From Gammaproteobacteria bacterium (GTDB taxonomy: Bacteria; Gemmatimonadota; Gemmatimonadetes; Longimicrobiales; Gaopeijiaceae): DNA of 64,000 nucleotides. Every line of letters begins with the position of its first letter. The first letter of the stretch is position 1. Of the stretch, positions 25,373 to 34,159 are shown piece by piece. A program made the position numbers and the translations under genes. The notes under the pieces were generated by a model that ran no database searches, was not told the DNA's origin, and worked only from the letters and a program-made list of their open reading frames with translations. The stretch covers positions 1 to 64,000 of the forward strand of contig JAPPJO010000117.1 in assembly GCA_028820325.1 (NCBI GenBank). The letters are read 5' to 3'.

Positions 25373-26806
25373 ATGACTCTGGGACGCCGAACCTTTCTCT
25401 CGCGGCTGGCTTCCGCCGGGGGGCTTGCCGCGTGTGCGCCATCCCTTGCGGGGCTGGTTGCGTGCGGCAGCGAACGGCGGGGTGAAGCCGTTGACCCGAG
25501 TTCGTGGATCATCGAGCCATACGGCCCGCTGGTGCGCTCTCCGGACTGCCCCGAACTCGAGATCGCCGAGCACCTTCACTGCGTGCGGCTGAGTTCGGGC
25601 GGGGTTCCCTCGCCGGTGCGCGAGGGGTTCCTGGTCCCGAACGCGTTCGATGGGATGGCGGCGTTCCCGATGGCGAACGGCAACGTGCGCCTCATCCGGA
25701 ATCACGAGATGACCGACCCGCCGGAGTCGGCGCGGCCGATCGGCTCGCCGGCCTACGACGACGCCGGGAGCGGCGGCACGACTTCGCTCGAGGTGCGCAT
25801 CACCGGGGAGGGCGAGGGCCTGCGCGCGGAGCTGGTGGACGAGTTTGCGTCACTCGCGGGCACTCGCGTGAACTGCGCGGGCGGTCCGACCCCCTGGGGA
25901 AGCTGGCTGTCGTGCGAAGAAACCACGGAGGGGCGGGGTGATGGTTTCCAAAGGCCCCACGGGTACATCTTCGAAGTGCCCGTCGACGCCACCGGCCCCG
26001 TGGATCCGGTGCCCCTCACGGCCATGGGCCGCTTCGTGCACGAGGCGGTGGCGGTCGATCCGGAGACGGGGATCGTGTACGAGACGGAGGACACCTGGTA
26101 CGTGCCGCTCGTCCCCAATCGGCCCGGCGCCGGGCTCTATCGGTTCATTCCGCGCGAGCCCGGGGTGCTTGCCGCTGGAGGGAGACTGCAGATGATGGCG
26201 GTCACCGGGGAGCCCGGCTACCTGACCGCCCGCAACCAGACTGCGGGTACGGTCCTGCCCGTCCACTGGGTCGACATCGACGACCCGGATCCCGAAGACG
26301 CCGGGCGCGACGAGCTGGCGGTGTTCCGGCAGGGGCTCGCGAAGGGAGGAGCCCGCTTCGCCCGCCTGGAGGGGGCCTTCCATGGGGACGGCGGCATCTA
26401 CGTGGTCTCCACCAACGGCGGCGACGCAACCTCCGGGCAGGTCTTCCACTACCGGCCGACCTCCGCCGACCAGGGCGAGCTGACGCTCGTGTTCGAGTCG
26501 CCCGCGCCGGAGGTGCTGGACAGTCCGGACAACATCGTGCTCAGCCCGCGCGGCGGGCTGGTCATGTGCGAGGACGGAAGCGGCGAGCAGCACGTGCGCG
26601 CGCTCGACCGGGAGGGCAGGATCGTCAACCTGGCACGCGCGCCGCTGGGGCCGGAGGGAGGGACGGCCGGCGAGTTCGCGGGCTCCTGCTTCAGCCCGGA
26701 CGGGCGCGTGCTGTTCTTCAACCAGCAGGGCGGGCGCCGCGCGGGCAGCACCCGGTCGAGCGCCACCTACGCGATGTGGGGACCGTGGGAGGACGGGCCC
26801 GTATGA
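25373..26806 (+). CDS. PhoX family alkaline phosphatase-like protein
   Basis: This 477-residue protein has a Tat-type signal (GRRTFLSRLASAGGLAACAPS) and a beta-propeller of the PhoX/DUF839 family, which uses Ca and Fe cofactors to hydrolyse phosphate esters in the periplasm. Recognisable blocks are RLIRNHEMTD, CAGGPTPWGSWLSCEET (with the cofactor-ligand cysteine), GRFVHEAVAVDPETGIVYETED and a late PDNIVLSPRGGLVMCEDG. The start follows a ggaggaatcgag site. Its TGA is inside the ATGA overlap with the PorV-like gene. The C-terminal FAGSCFSPDGRVLFFNQQ is typical. Role in phosphate acquisition is inferred from family. Confidence 0.93.
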   Translation: MTLGRRTFLSRLASAGGLAACAPSLAGLVACGSERRGEAVDPSSWIIEPYGPLVRSPDCPELEIAEHLHCVRLSSGGVPSPVREGFLVPNAFDGMAAFPMANGNVRLIRNHEMTDPPESARPIGSPAYDDAGSGGTTSLEVRITGEGEGLRAELVDEFASLAGTRVNCAGGPTPWGSWLSCEETTEGRGDGFQRPHGYIFEVPVDATGPVDPVPLTAMGRFVHEAVAVDPETGIVYETEDTWYVPLVPNRPGAGLYRFIPREPGVLAAGGRLQMMAVTGEPGYLTARNQTAGTVLPVHWVDIDDPDPEDAGRDELAVFRQGLAKGGARFARLEGAFHGDGGIYVVSTNGGDATSGQVFHYRPTSADQGELTLVFESPAPEVLDSPDNIVLSPRGGLVMCEDGSGEQHVRALDREGRIVNLARAPLGPEGGTAGEFAGSCFSPDGRVLFFNQQGGRRAGSTRSSATYAMWGPWEDGPV

Positions 26807-27732
26807 GCGGCGCCGCGGTGTTCGGCGCGCTCGCGATTGCGGCCGCATGGGCCCTCAGCCCCGCTGACGGGCAGGCCCAGTCCGCCGAACACGGGCCGCT
26901 GGTGCTCGAGTTGCCCGCCAGCACCCGCGGGCTGGCGCTGGGCGGCGCCTTCTACGCGGTGGGCAACGACAGCGACGCCGTGTTCCACAACCCGGCCCTG
27001 ATCGGAGGCAACGGCGTGATCGGCGGGGCGATGCAGCGCTTCGGGACCGCAAGCCTGCTCGCCACGGTATCCGGCGCCGCCGACTGGTCCTCGGCCAGCG
27101 TGGCCGTGGGGGTTCAGACGCTGAGCTATGGAGTACCGGACCGGGGTGCGGCCGTCCTGTCCCACGACGCGCAGTCGCTCTTCACCAACTGGAAGACGGG
27201 AACGGCCGAGGTCGCCGTCTCGGTGGGGTATGCGCGGGAGGTGCGGGGCATACGGGCCGGCATCACCGGCAAGCTGCTGGACCAGCGCCTGGGCGGTCAC
27301 CACGACGCCACCGGGGCCGTCGACCTGGGGGTGGCGGTCGGGGCCGGGCCTGCCCGGCTGGGGCTCGCCGTGCAGAACCTGGGGCCGGGGCTCACGCTGG
27401 GCGAAGTCGAGGTCCCACTGCCCTGGCGGGTCACGGCGGGCGGGTCGACCCCGGCCATCCCGGTGGGACCGCTCGACCTGGGTTGGACCGCCGCGGTCTC
27501 CCGCGAGGCGGATGGCGCGGTCGTTCCCGGGGCGGGGATGGAGATCGCGTACTGGCCCGTGCGCGGACGGACCTTTACGGCCCGCTTCGGCGTCCGGCGC
27601 GCGCCGAACGGCTTCGGACGCCCGGTCACCTTCGGTGGGGCGTTCAACGGCGACCGGCTCGCCATCGACTACGCCTGGCAGCGCTATGAGGGCGGCGAGG
27701 GGGCGCACCGCTTCGGGTTGAGCTGGCGGTAG
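26803..27732 (+). CDS. PorV/PorQ-like outer membrane barrel protein
   Basis: The 309-residue product starts with a signal peptide (FGALAIAAAWALSPADGQAQ) and continues as the repeating strands of a FadL-like barrel of the PorV/PorQ type: LPASTRGLALGGAFYAVGND, AVFHNPALIGG, then many alternating strands such as VAVGVQTLSYG and LGLAVQNLGPG, ending in HRFGLSWR. Overlap of four bases with PhoX indicates coupling. In type IX secretion organisms PorV escorts cargo; in Gemmatimonadota such proteins occur without that system, so function is uncertain. Confidence 0.75.
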   Translation: MSGAAVFGALAIAAAWALSPADGQAQSAEHGPLVLELPASTRGLALGGAFYAVGNDSDAVFHNPALIGGNGVIGGAMQRFGTASLLATVSGAADWSSASVAVGVQTLSYGVPDRGAAVLSHDAQSLFTNWKTGTAEVAVSVGYAREVRGIRAGITGKLLDQRLGGHHDATGAVDLGVAVGAGPARLGLAVQNLGPGLTLGEVEVPLPWRVTAGGSTPAIPVGPLDLGWTAAVSREADGAVVPGAGMEIAYWPVRGRTFTARFGVRRAPNGFGRPVTFGGAFNGDRLAIDYAWQRYEGGEGAHRFGLSWR

Positions 27733-27753
27733 CAGCTCAGCCGGGACGATGGA

Positions 27754-29700
27754 TCAGGGCACCCGCACCGCCGTGTAGGCCGGGTCCATGCGGGCGAACC
27801 CCACGTCGTCCAGCACCACCTCGCCCGCGACCGTGCGGTCGAAGATCAGCCCGACTTCCCTGAGTGCGTCCAGCCGGAGACCCGGGGCCGCCTCGACGAA
27901 GTCCGCCAGCGGAATCGAGTAACTCTGCAGCAGCAGTTCGAACAGATTGGCGAAGCGGTCGTCCTCGAGGTCGCGGCGCCGCAGGACCCGCATCTCCAGG
28001 GGCCTGCGCACCGGTCCGTAGCGGCTTAACGGCACGGAGGCGACGGCGCCGTTCGCATCCCGCGCGACGATGCTCAGGTCGGGTGGCGCATCGTCCGCGT
28101 CCTCGTCCCCGGAGTCGCGGACGTCATCTCCGGAATCGCCGGCGTCGCGTGCGTTCTCCTCGCTTTCGTCGCCGGCGCTCCGCGGCCCTGGTGTCGCCCG
28201 GGTGACCGCCAGCGACAGTTCCAACGAGGTTTCGGGCCCGAGATCCCACTCGCCGGCGAGCGTCGCGGGGAGCACGATGGCGTAGGCCGCGGCCGGGCCC
28301 AGCGTGTCCGCGCCCGCGATGCGGTTGTTCCAGCCCAGCCACACGGCCTGATTGTCCTGGGACGCCGAGGTCTCCGGCCGGTTGCTCGACCGCAACCCGA
28401 TGCGCCCCTCCCGCCAGGTCGACAGGCTGTCGCCGCGCATGCGAACTCCGGCGTGGGTTCCCGAGGTGACGTCGATGTCCTCCTCGTAGTCGGCCAGCGT
28501 GCGGAAGCTCTCGGTCTGGAAGCGGGTCACATACATGGTCTTCGGCAGCCAGCCGCCGATCACCCGGTGATCGCGGAACATCGGCAGATAGCGGCGGTCG
28601 TCCCGCAGCGTGGTCTCCAGGAAGGCGGAGATGTAGATCTCGGCGAAGCGGCGCTGGTCTTCTCCGGGCATGAGCGCGCGCAGGTCCAGGATTCGTCCGC
28701 TGCGCGGCCCGTTGTCGTGCGCGCCCCACACCGTGTTCCACTGCCCGTGGTTGGCGCGGTAGACCCAGACGGCCGTCTTGAGGCGCGGCTGCCCATCGGT
28801 GAACCTCACGCGCTTGTACAGGCGCAGGCCGTGAAAGCTGGTCACGTCGCCGTCGTGCGACCCGTGGAAGACCATGTAGTTCACGTTCTCCACCGGCACG
28901 AACCGGTTGGTGGGCAGGTACTGCCCGTCCACCGGCGCGATGGCGATGATCGCGCGGATGTCGTAGTCGAAGTCGAACTCGAGGGAGGCGTCGTCGGGGT
29001 AGCGCTCGAGGCGGTTGAAGGCAGCGGCGTGCCCCACCGCCTCGCCGCCCCTCGAGTGCCCGATGAGGGCGATGCGCTCCATGTCGACGCGCCCGTGGAA
29101 GAGGTTGTCCTCGTCTTCGTTGAACTCCTTCCACACGCCCACGTGCTGCAGCAGGAACCAGCCCCGGGCGTCGTTCTCGCCCCGGATTCCGCCGTTGATG
29201 AAGTTCATGTCCACGGAGGCCAGGATGTACCCGCGGCTGGCCAGCAGCTCTCCCAGATAGTCGTAGCCGGGATCCGAGAAGTCGCGCATGTTGTGGTTGC
29301 CGTGCACCACCAGCACCAGCGGGAAGGGGCCGTCGCCGACCGGATACCAGACGCGCGCGTTAAGCGGGAAGCGATCCGGCTCGAAGCCCCAGTAGCTGTT
29401 GCGGCTCTCCGCCGACGAACCGAGATCGACCAGCTTCGACGCGTCGACGGGCTCGGTGACGTAGGTGACCGAGTCGCGGTACTCGGGCCGGTTCCTGTCG
29501 GAGCCGCTGCCGTAGTAGAGGGTGCGCACCTCGTGGGGGCCGCGCCGCCCGGGATCGGGCGCCTCCAGAAGCTGACGCGCGAGGACGTCATCGGCGTCGC
29601 TGGGAGCCAGTTCCAGTGGTCCCCGGCAACCCACAAGCGGAATGAGCGCGAGGATCCCGACCCATCTTACGGTAGTCCGCAGGCAGCCGGATGGTTGCAA
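27754..29700 (-). CDS. Alpha/beta hydrolase lipoprotein
   Basis: The 648-residue product has a lipoprotein signal (TVRWVGILALIPLVGC) and an alpha/beta-hydrolase core: VLVVHGNHN (oxyanion region), the nucleophile elbow GHSRGGEAVGHAAAF, an acid in DGQYLP and a late His in ANHGQWN. The C-terminal third carries an acidic low-complexity tract (DAGDSGDDVRDSGDEDADD) and a beta-rich domain. TTG at 29700 is taken as start because AGGAG lies nine bases upstream and the signal peptide then begins properly; the reading frame is open far upstream but without such features. Family resemblance is to dienelactone/PET-like hydrolases; it probably cleaves an ester at the cell surface. Confidence 0.8.
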   Translation of the reverse strand: MQPSGCLRTTVRWVGILALIPLVGCRGPLELAPSDADDVLARQLLEAPDPGRRGPHEVRTLYYGSGSDRNRPEYRDSVTYVTEPVDASKLVDLGSSAESRNSYWGFEPDRFPLNARVWYPVGDGPFPLVLVVHGNHNMRDFSDPGYDYLGELLASRGYILASVDMNFINGGIRGENDARGWFLLQHVGVWKEFNEDEDNLFHGRVDMERIALIGHSRGGEAVGHAAAFNRLERYPDDASLEFDFDYDIRAIIAIAPVDGQYLPTNRFVPVENVNYMVFHGSHDGDVTSFHGLRLYKRVRFTDGQPRLKTAVWVYRANHGQWNTVWGAHDNGPRSGRILDLRALMPGEDQRRFAEIYISAFLETTLRDDRRYLPMFRDHRVIGGWLPKTMYVTRFQTESFRTLADYEEDIDVTSGTHAGVRMRGDSLSTWREGRIGLRSSNRPETSASQDNQAVWLGWNNRIAGADTLGPAAAYAIVLPATLAGEWDLGPETSLELSLAVTRATPGPRSAGDESEENARDAGDSGDDVRDSGDEDADDAPPDLSIVARDANGAVASVPLSRYGPVRRPLEMRVLRRRDLEDDRFANLFELLLQSYSIPLADFVEAAPGLRLDALREVGLIFDRTVAGEVVLDDVGFARMDPAYTAVRVP

Positions 29701-29920
29701 GACCTTTCTCCTCCACGCAAAATGCGCTAACGGCGGCGCGTTGCTCGGCGGTGGCCCGGACGGAGCCCGGGCGCAGCATTCTAGGTGTCCCCGGCCACCT
29801 CGATCAAGCAGCCCGCCGAGGCGGACCCATTCAGGAACCTTCCGCCGGATGAAGCGATAGGAGCGTTCCGTGCTCGCGCCGGCCAAGGCGCGAGGGCAGC
29901 TCTCAAACCTGGGGTGTGAC

Positions 29921-30832
29921 GTGAGTCGAGAGCGACGCTGGCAGCAGATGGGGGGCGGGTGGAGGCGGGGAGCCATTGGCATCGCGCTCGCCGCAGGGGG
30001 CATTTCGGCCGCTGCGTTGCTCGTCGACGAACCCTCGTTGGGGTCCACGAGGGACGTGCTCCCCACCCCGACCGGACTTGCGTCCGACGCACCCGCCTCG
30101 ATCCCGGGCGCGCCTCCCCGGCTCCCGCTCCCGGAAGAAGCGCAGCAAGGACGCCCCCTGCCCATGCACGAGTTCTACTTCACCCGCGCGGCGTACAGTG
30201 GCGGAGGCGGAGGCTTCCGGCGCTGGCGGCGGCAGTCGTGGGCGACGGACTATCCCAAGTCGGACCGCCAGTTCCTGATCGTGGCGGAGCGCCTCACCGG
30301 GCTGGACATGTTCATGGAGGAACATCCCCGGACTCTCACCGACGAGCACCTCAACCGCTTCCCCTTCCTCTACGCGCTGGAGGTCGGCGGCATGTCGATG
30401 ACTCCGGAGGAGGCCACCGCGCTGAGGGACTACCTCCTGCGGGGCGGCTTCCTGGTGGTGGACGACTTCTGGGGCACGTACGAGTGGGAGATCTTCGAAT
30501 ACGAGATGCAGAAGGTCCTCCCCGAATACCCGATCGTCGACGTGCCGCTCGATCACGAGATCTTCCACACCTTCTACGACATCGACGAGATCATCCAGGT
30601 ACCGAACGTCAACAACGGCAGGGGGGGATGGCGCACCCACGAGCGGGACGGCTACGAACCCTTCGTGAAAGGCATCTTCGACGAAGAGGGCCGGCTGATG
30701 GTGATCATCAACTGGAACACCGATCTGGGCGATGCCTGGGAGTGGGCGGAAGACCCCTACTATCCGCTCAGGTACTCGACTTACGCCATCCAGATGGGCG
30801 TCAACTTCATCATCTACGCCATGAGCCACTGA
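29921..30832 (+). CDS. DUF4159 protein, copy 1
   Basis: This product of about 303 residues has a signal peptide or anchor (GAIGIALAAGGISAAALL) and a DUF4159 domain with MHEFYFTRAAYSG, the WATDYPKSDRQFL line, then LRGGFLVVDDFWGTYEWE, and a C-terminal QMGVNFIIYAMSH. DUF4159 resembles a catalytically dead glutaminase/ThuA-like fold and occurs with MoxR-Bat genes. The GTG at 29921 or the ATG at 29948 may be the start; ribosome sites are weak for both. It opens a nine-gene plus-strand operon, with the next gene 13 bases away, and a paralogue lies six kb downstream at 36813. Confidence 0.85.
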   Translation: MSRERRWQQMGGGWRRGAIGIALAAGGISAAALLVDEPSLGSTRDVLPTPTGLASDAPASIPGAPPRLPLPEEAQQGRPLPMHEFYFTRAAYSGGGGGFRRWRRQSWATDYPKSDRQFLIVAERLTGLDMFMEEHPRTLTDEHLNRFPFLYALEVGGMSMTPEEATALRDYLLRGGFLVVDDFWGTYEWEIFEYEMQKVLPEYPIVDVPLDHEIFHTFYDIDEIIQVPNVNNGRGGWRTHERDGYEPFVKGIFDEEGRLMVIINWNTDLGDAWEWAEDPYYPLRYSTYAIQMGVNFIIYAMSH

Positions 30833-30845
30833 CCGGACCCCGGAC

Positions 30846-33131
30846 GTGCTGACCAGCCTCTTCGAGTTCCTCTTCAAGTACCGCCCGGTCGTCTTCCAGG
30901 AGGGCGACTTCTCCCTGGGGGTGGCGGGTGCCGTCGCGACCGGCGCGGTGGTGGCGAGCCTGATCGCCGGGTTCGCGCTTCTGACCTACCTCGGCGTGCG
31001 CGGCAAGACCCGGCCGCTGGACCGGCTGGTGCTCGGGGGTCTCCGCTTCGCGGGACTGGCGGTGCTCGCCTTCTGTATGCTGCGGCCGGCCCTGGTGGTC
31101 TCGACGGTGGTGCCCCAGCAGAACTTCGTGGGCGTGCTCCTGGACGACTCGCGCAGCATGGAGATCCAGGACTTCGGCGGCCGCTCCCGCGGGTCCTTCC
31201 TGCAGGAGACCTTCGGCACGCCGGATTCGCCGGTTCTTTCCGCCCTGTCCGACCGCTTCGCGGTGCGCTACTTCCGCTTCTCCTCACGCACGGACCGCAT
31301 CGAGGACTTCTCCGAGATGAGCTTCATGGGAAGCCGCACGCGCCTCGGGCCGGCGCTCGAGCGCGCCCGCTCGGAACTGGCCTCGGTGCCGCTCTCGGGC
31401 CTGGTTCTGGTCACCGACGGAGCCGACAACTCGGGCGAGGAGCTCACCGAGGCGCTCATGCCGCTGCAGGCGCAGGGGATTCCGGTCTACACCGTGGGCG
31501 TGGGCGAAGAGAGCTTCCAGCGGGACATCCAGGTCAGCCGCGCCGACCCGCCCAGGACCGTGCTCACGGGTTCGTCGGTGGTGGTCGACGTGGTGGTCAC
31601 CCACATGGGCTACGAGGGCGAGACCGTGTCCCTGATCGTCGAAGACGAGGGGCAGATCGTCAGCACCGAAGAGGTCGAGCTGCCGGACGAAGGGCAGCCG
31701 GTCACGGTTCCGGTTCGCTTCACCGCCTCCACGCCGGGCGCGCGCGCCTACACCTTCCGCATTCCCGTGGCCGTGGACGAGCAGGTCACGCAGAACAACA
31801 GCCAGACCGCGCTGGTGAGCGTCGAGGACCGGCGCGAGAAGATTCTCTACTTCGAGGGCGAGCCGCGTTACGAAGTGGGCTTCCTGGGGCGGGCGGTGGC
31901 GGACGACGACAACCTGCAGCTGGTGGTGCTGCAGCGCACCGCCGAGAACAAGTTCCTGCGCCTGAACGTCGACGACGGAGAAGAGCTGCAGGGCGGATTC
32001 CCCGATACCCGGGCGGAGCTGTACGCCTACCGCAGCCTGATTCTGGGGACGGTGGAAGCCAGCTTCTTCACCGGCGACCAGCTGCAGATGATCGCCGACT
32101 TCGTCGACAAGCGCGGCGGCAGCCTGCTCGCGCTGGGCGGACGCAACTCCTTCGCCCGCGGCGGCTACGCGGGCACGCCGGTCGCGGATGTGCTGCCGGT
32201 GGTGTTTTCCGACGCCGACGCGCGTCCCGACGGCTATCACAACTTCGTCAGGATCGAGCCCACCCAGGCGGGGCTCGGCGTCCCCGCGCTCCAGTTGGCC
32301 GGCACCGAGGAGGAATCCGGGGCGCGCTGGGCGGAACTGCCCCACCTGCTCACCTACAATCCGCTGCACCGGATAAAGCCGGGCGCCACGACTCTGCTCC
32401 GGGGAATCGCGGATGATCTGCCGGAAGACCATGTGGCGCTCGCCTTCCAGCGCTACGGAGCGGGCAAGAGCCTGAGCCTGGCCGTCCAGGACACCTGGAT
32501 CTGGCAGATGCAGCTTCCGCTCGAGGACGAAACCCACGAGACCTTCTGGCGGCAGCTGCTGCGCTGGCTGGTGGATGGCGTGCCCGACCAGGTGACCGGC
32601 CAAGTGCCGCGGGATCGCGCGGAGCCCGGAGAGAGCGTGGCCCTAACCGCGATCGTGAACGACTCCAGCTATCTCGGTATGAGCAACAGCGTCGTGGAGG
32701 CCACCGTGACCACTCCGCTGGGCGAGGAGGTGGAGCTGGGGATGGACTGGGCGGTCGACAGCGACGCCGGCGAGTACGAGGCCGACTTCACGCCTTCGGA
32801 GGAGGGGCTCCACACGCTGACCGTGCGCGCCTACGACGGAGACGACCTGATCGGGGTGGACGAGGCGTACTTCCAGGTGGCGCCCCAGCGGAGCGAGTAC
32901 TTCGACGCGGGGGCGCGCACGCCGCTGCTCGAGCGCATCGCCGACGAGACCGGCGGGATTTCCTACACGCCGGAGACGGTCGCGGCGCTGCCGGAGGACA
33001 TTCGCGTGACCGGCGCCGGGGTCACGCTGGTGGAGGAGATGGACCTGTGGGACATGCCGATCCTGCTGCTCCTTCTGCTCGTTCTGATCCTGGGCGAGTG
33101 GGGCTACCGCCGGGTGCGGGGGCTGGTGTGA
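30846..33131 (+). CDS. VWA and glutamine-amidotransferase-like membrane protein
   Basis: The 761-residue product has N-terminal transmembrane helices (about residues 24-45 and 61-78), a von Willebrand A-like region with a MIDAS-type DDSRSM in GVLLDDSRSMEIQDFG, VTDGADNSGEEL, a bacterial Ig-like stretch, a class I glutamine-amidotransferase-like fold (FVDKRGGSLLALGGRNSF, then YHNFVRIEPT), and a final transmembrane helix (LWDMPILLLLLLVLILGEWG). Such proteins accompany MoxR ATPases and DUF58 proteins in Gemmatimonadota, Planctomycetota and others. The GTG start is weakly preceded by purines. Its TGA overlaps the next GTG by four bases. It likely forms part of a membrane assembly scaffold. Confidence 0.85.
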   Translation: MLTSLFEFLFKYRPVVFQEGDFSLGVAGAVATGAVVASLIAGFALLTYLGVRGKTRPLDRLVLGGLRFAGLAVLAFCMLRPALVVSTVVPQQNFVGVLLDDSRSMEIQDFGGRSRGSFLQETFGTPDSPVLSALSDRFAVRYFRFSSRTDRIEDFSEMSFMGSRTRLGPALERARSELASVPLSGLVLVTDGADNSGEELTEALMPLQAQGIPVYTVGVGEESFQRDIQVSRADPPRTVLTGSSVVVDVVVTHMGYEGETVSLIVEDEGQIVSTEEVELPDEGQPVTVPVRFTASTPGARAYTFRIPVAVDEQVTQNNSQTALVSVEDRREKILYFEGEPRYEVGFLGRAVADDDNLQLVVLQRTAENKFLRLNVDDGEELQGGFPDTRAELYAYRSLILGTVEASFFTGDQLQMIADFVDKRGGSLLALGGRNSFARGGYAGTPVADVLPVVFSDADARPDGYHNFVRIEPTQAGLGVPALQLAGTEEESGARWAELPHLLTYNPLHRIKPGATTLLRGIADDLPEDHVALAFQRYGAGKSLSLAVQDTWIWQMQLPLEDETHETFWRQLLRWLVDGVPDQVTGQVPRDRAEPGESVALTAIVNDSSYLGMSNSVVEATVTTPLGEEVELGMDWAVDSDAGEYEADFTPSEEGLHTLTVRAYDGDDLIGVDEAYFQVAPQRSEYFDAGARTPLLERIADETGGISYTPETVAALPEDIRVTGAGVTLVEEMDLWDMPILLLLLLVLILGEWGYRRVRGLV

Positions 33132-34159
33132 GGGGTTTTCTCCGGAGCACGGGATGGCGGGCCATCGCCGCGGCGGTGGGGCTGGTGGTCGCGGTCTCGC
33201 CCGTGCAGACGAGCGCCCAGCAGACGCACCTCGTGGTCGTGAGCGGGGCGAGCGGAGCCCCGGAGTTCCGCGAGCGGTTCCACCAGTGGGGGCTCACGGT
33301 GGTGCAGGCGGCGGTGGACAAGCACGGGCTCGATCCGGACGACGTGATCTGGCTGGCCGAGCGGCCCGAGATGGATCCGCTCATCGACGGGCCGTCCCGG
33401 CGCGAGAACGTCGAGGCCGCCCTCGGGGAGCTGAGCGGGCGGGCGGGCCCGGACGATGCCGTGATGATCGTGCTGATCGGGCACGGCACCTCGAGCGGGG
33501 GCGAGTCTCGCTTCAACGTGCCCGGGAGGGATTTGAGCGCCACCGACTTCGCTTTTCTGGTGGAGCGGTTCGGGACCCGGAACGTCGTGTTCGTCAACAC
33601 GGCCAGCGCGTCGGGCGCCTTCATAACGGAGATATCCGGTCCGAACCGTACGGTGATCACGGCGACCCGCTCTCCCCGGGAGGGCAACGCCACCCGCTTC
33701 GCCGGGTTCTTCGCCGACGCTTTCGCGGGCGAGGTGGCCGACACCGACAAGGACGAGCGGGTGTCGGTGCTCGAGGCCTTCGCCTACGCCCGCAGGGAGG
33801 TCGAGCGCAGCTTCGAGGAGGAGGGCCTGCTCGCTACGGAGCACGCCCTGCTCGACGATAACGGGGACGGAGTGGGGAGCGGCTTCGAGGAGGAAGGCGA
33901 TCTGGACGGAGCGCTCGCGCGCACCGTGTTCCTCTCCCGGGGCGGGGGGCGGGTGACGGAGGCCGAGATTGCGGCGGACCCCGAGCTCGCGGCGCTCTAC
34001 GGGCAGCGGCAGGCCCTCGAGGAGCAGATCGCCGCGCTCACGGCGCTGAAGGACACCATGGATGCAGAGCAGTATGAGGCGGAGCTGGAGGGGCTGCTGG
34101 TGGAGCTGACGCTGACCACGCGGGCGATCCGGGAGCGGGAAGGGGGAGGAAGACGGTGA
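33128..34159 (+). CDS. Caspase/legumain-like protein with missing catalytic Cys
   Basis: The 343-residue product has a signal peptide (AAAVGLVVAVSPVQTSAQ) and a caspase-hemoglobinase fold: VVSGASGAPEF, a first active-site His in MIVLIGHGTSS, and a strand at VVFVNTASASGAFI where C13/C14 enzymes carry the catalytic Cys before a small-residue turn. Here that position appears to be Ala or Ser, so the protein is probably not an active cysteine protease. After an Asp/Glu-rich EF-like segment (DTDKDERVSVLEA, DDNGDGVGSG) comes a coiled coil (QRQALEEQIAALTALKDTMD). The GTG overlaps the previous stop, and its own end overlaps the next start by four bases. It may be a regulatory pseudoenzyme of this operon. 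Confidence 0.75.
   Translation: MRGFLRSTGWRAIAAAVGLVVAVSPVQTSAQQTHLVVVSGASGAPEFRERFHQWGLTVVQAAVDKHGLDPDDVIWLAERPEMDPLIDGPSRRENVEAALGELSGRAGPDDAVMIVLIGHGTSSGGESRFNVPGRDLSATDFAFLVERFGTRNVVFVNTASASGAFITEISGPNRTVITATRSPREGNATRFAGFFADAFAGEVADTDKDERVSVLEAFAYARREVERSFEEEGLLATEHALLDDNGDGVGSGFEEEGDLDGALARTVFLSRGGGRVTEAEIAADPELAALYGQRQALEEQIAALTALKDTMDAEQYEAELEGLLVELTLTTRAIREREGGGRR

Noticed and set aside
29701..30165. N-terminal extension of the alpha/beta hydrolase to 803 residues.
   Set aside because: The extension is low-complexity, overlaps the divergent DUF4159 gene and would bury the lipoprotein signal. The TTG at 29700 has a good ribosome site.
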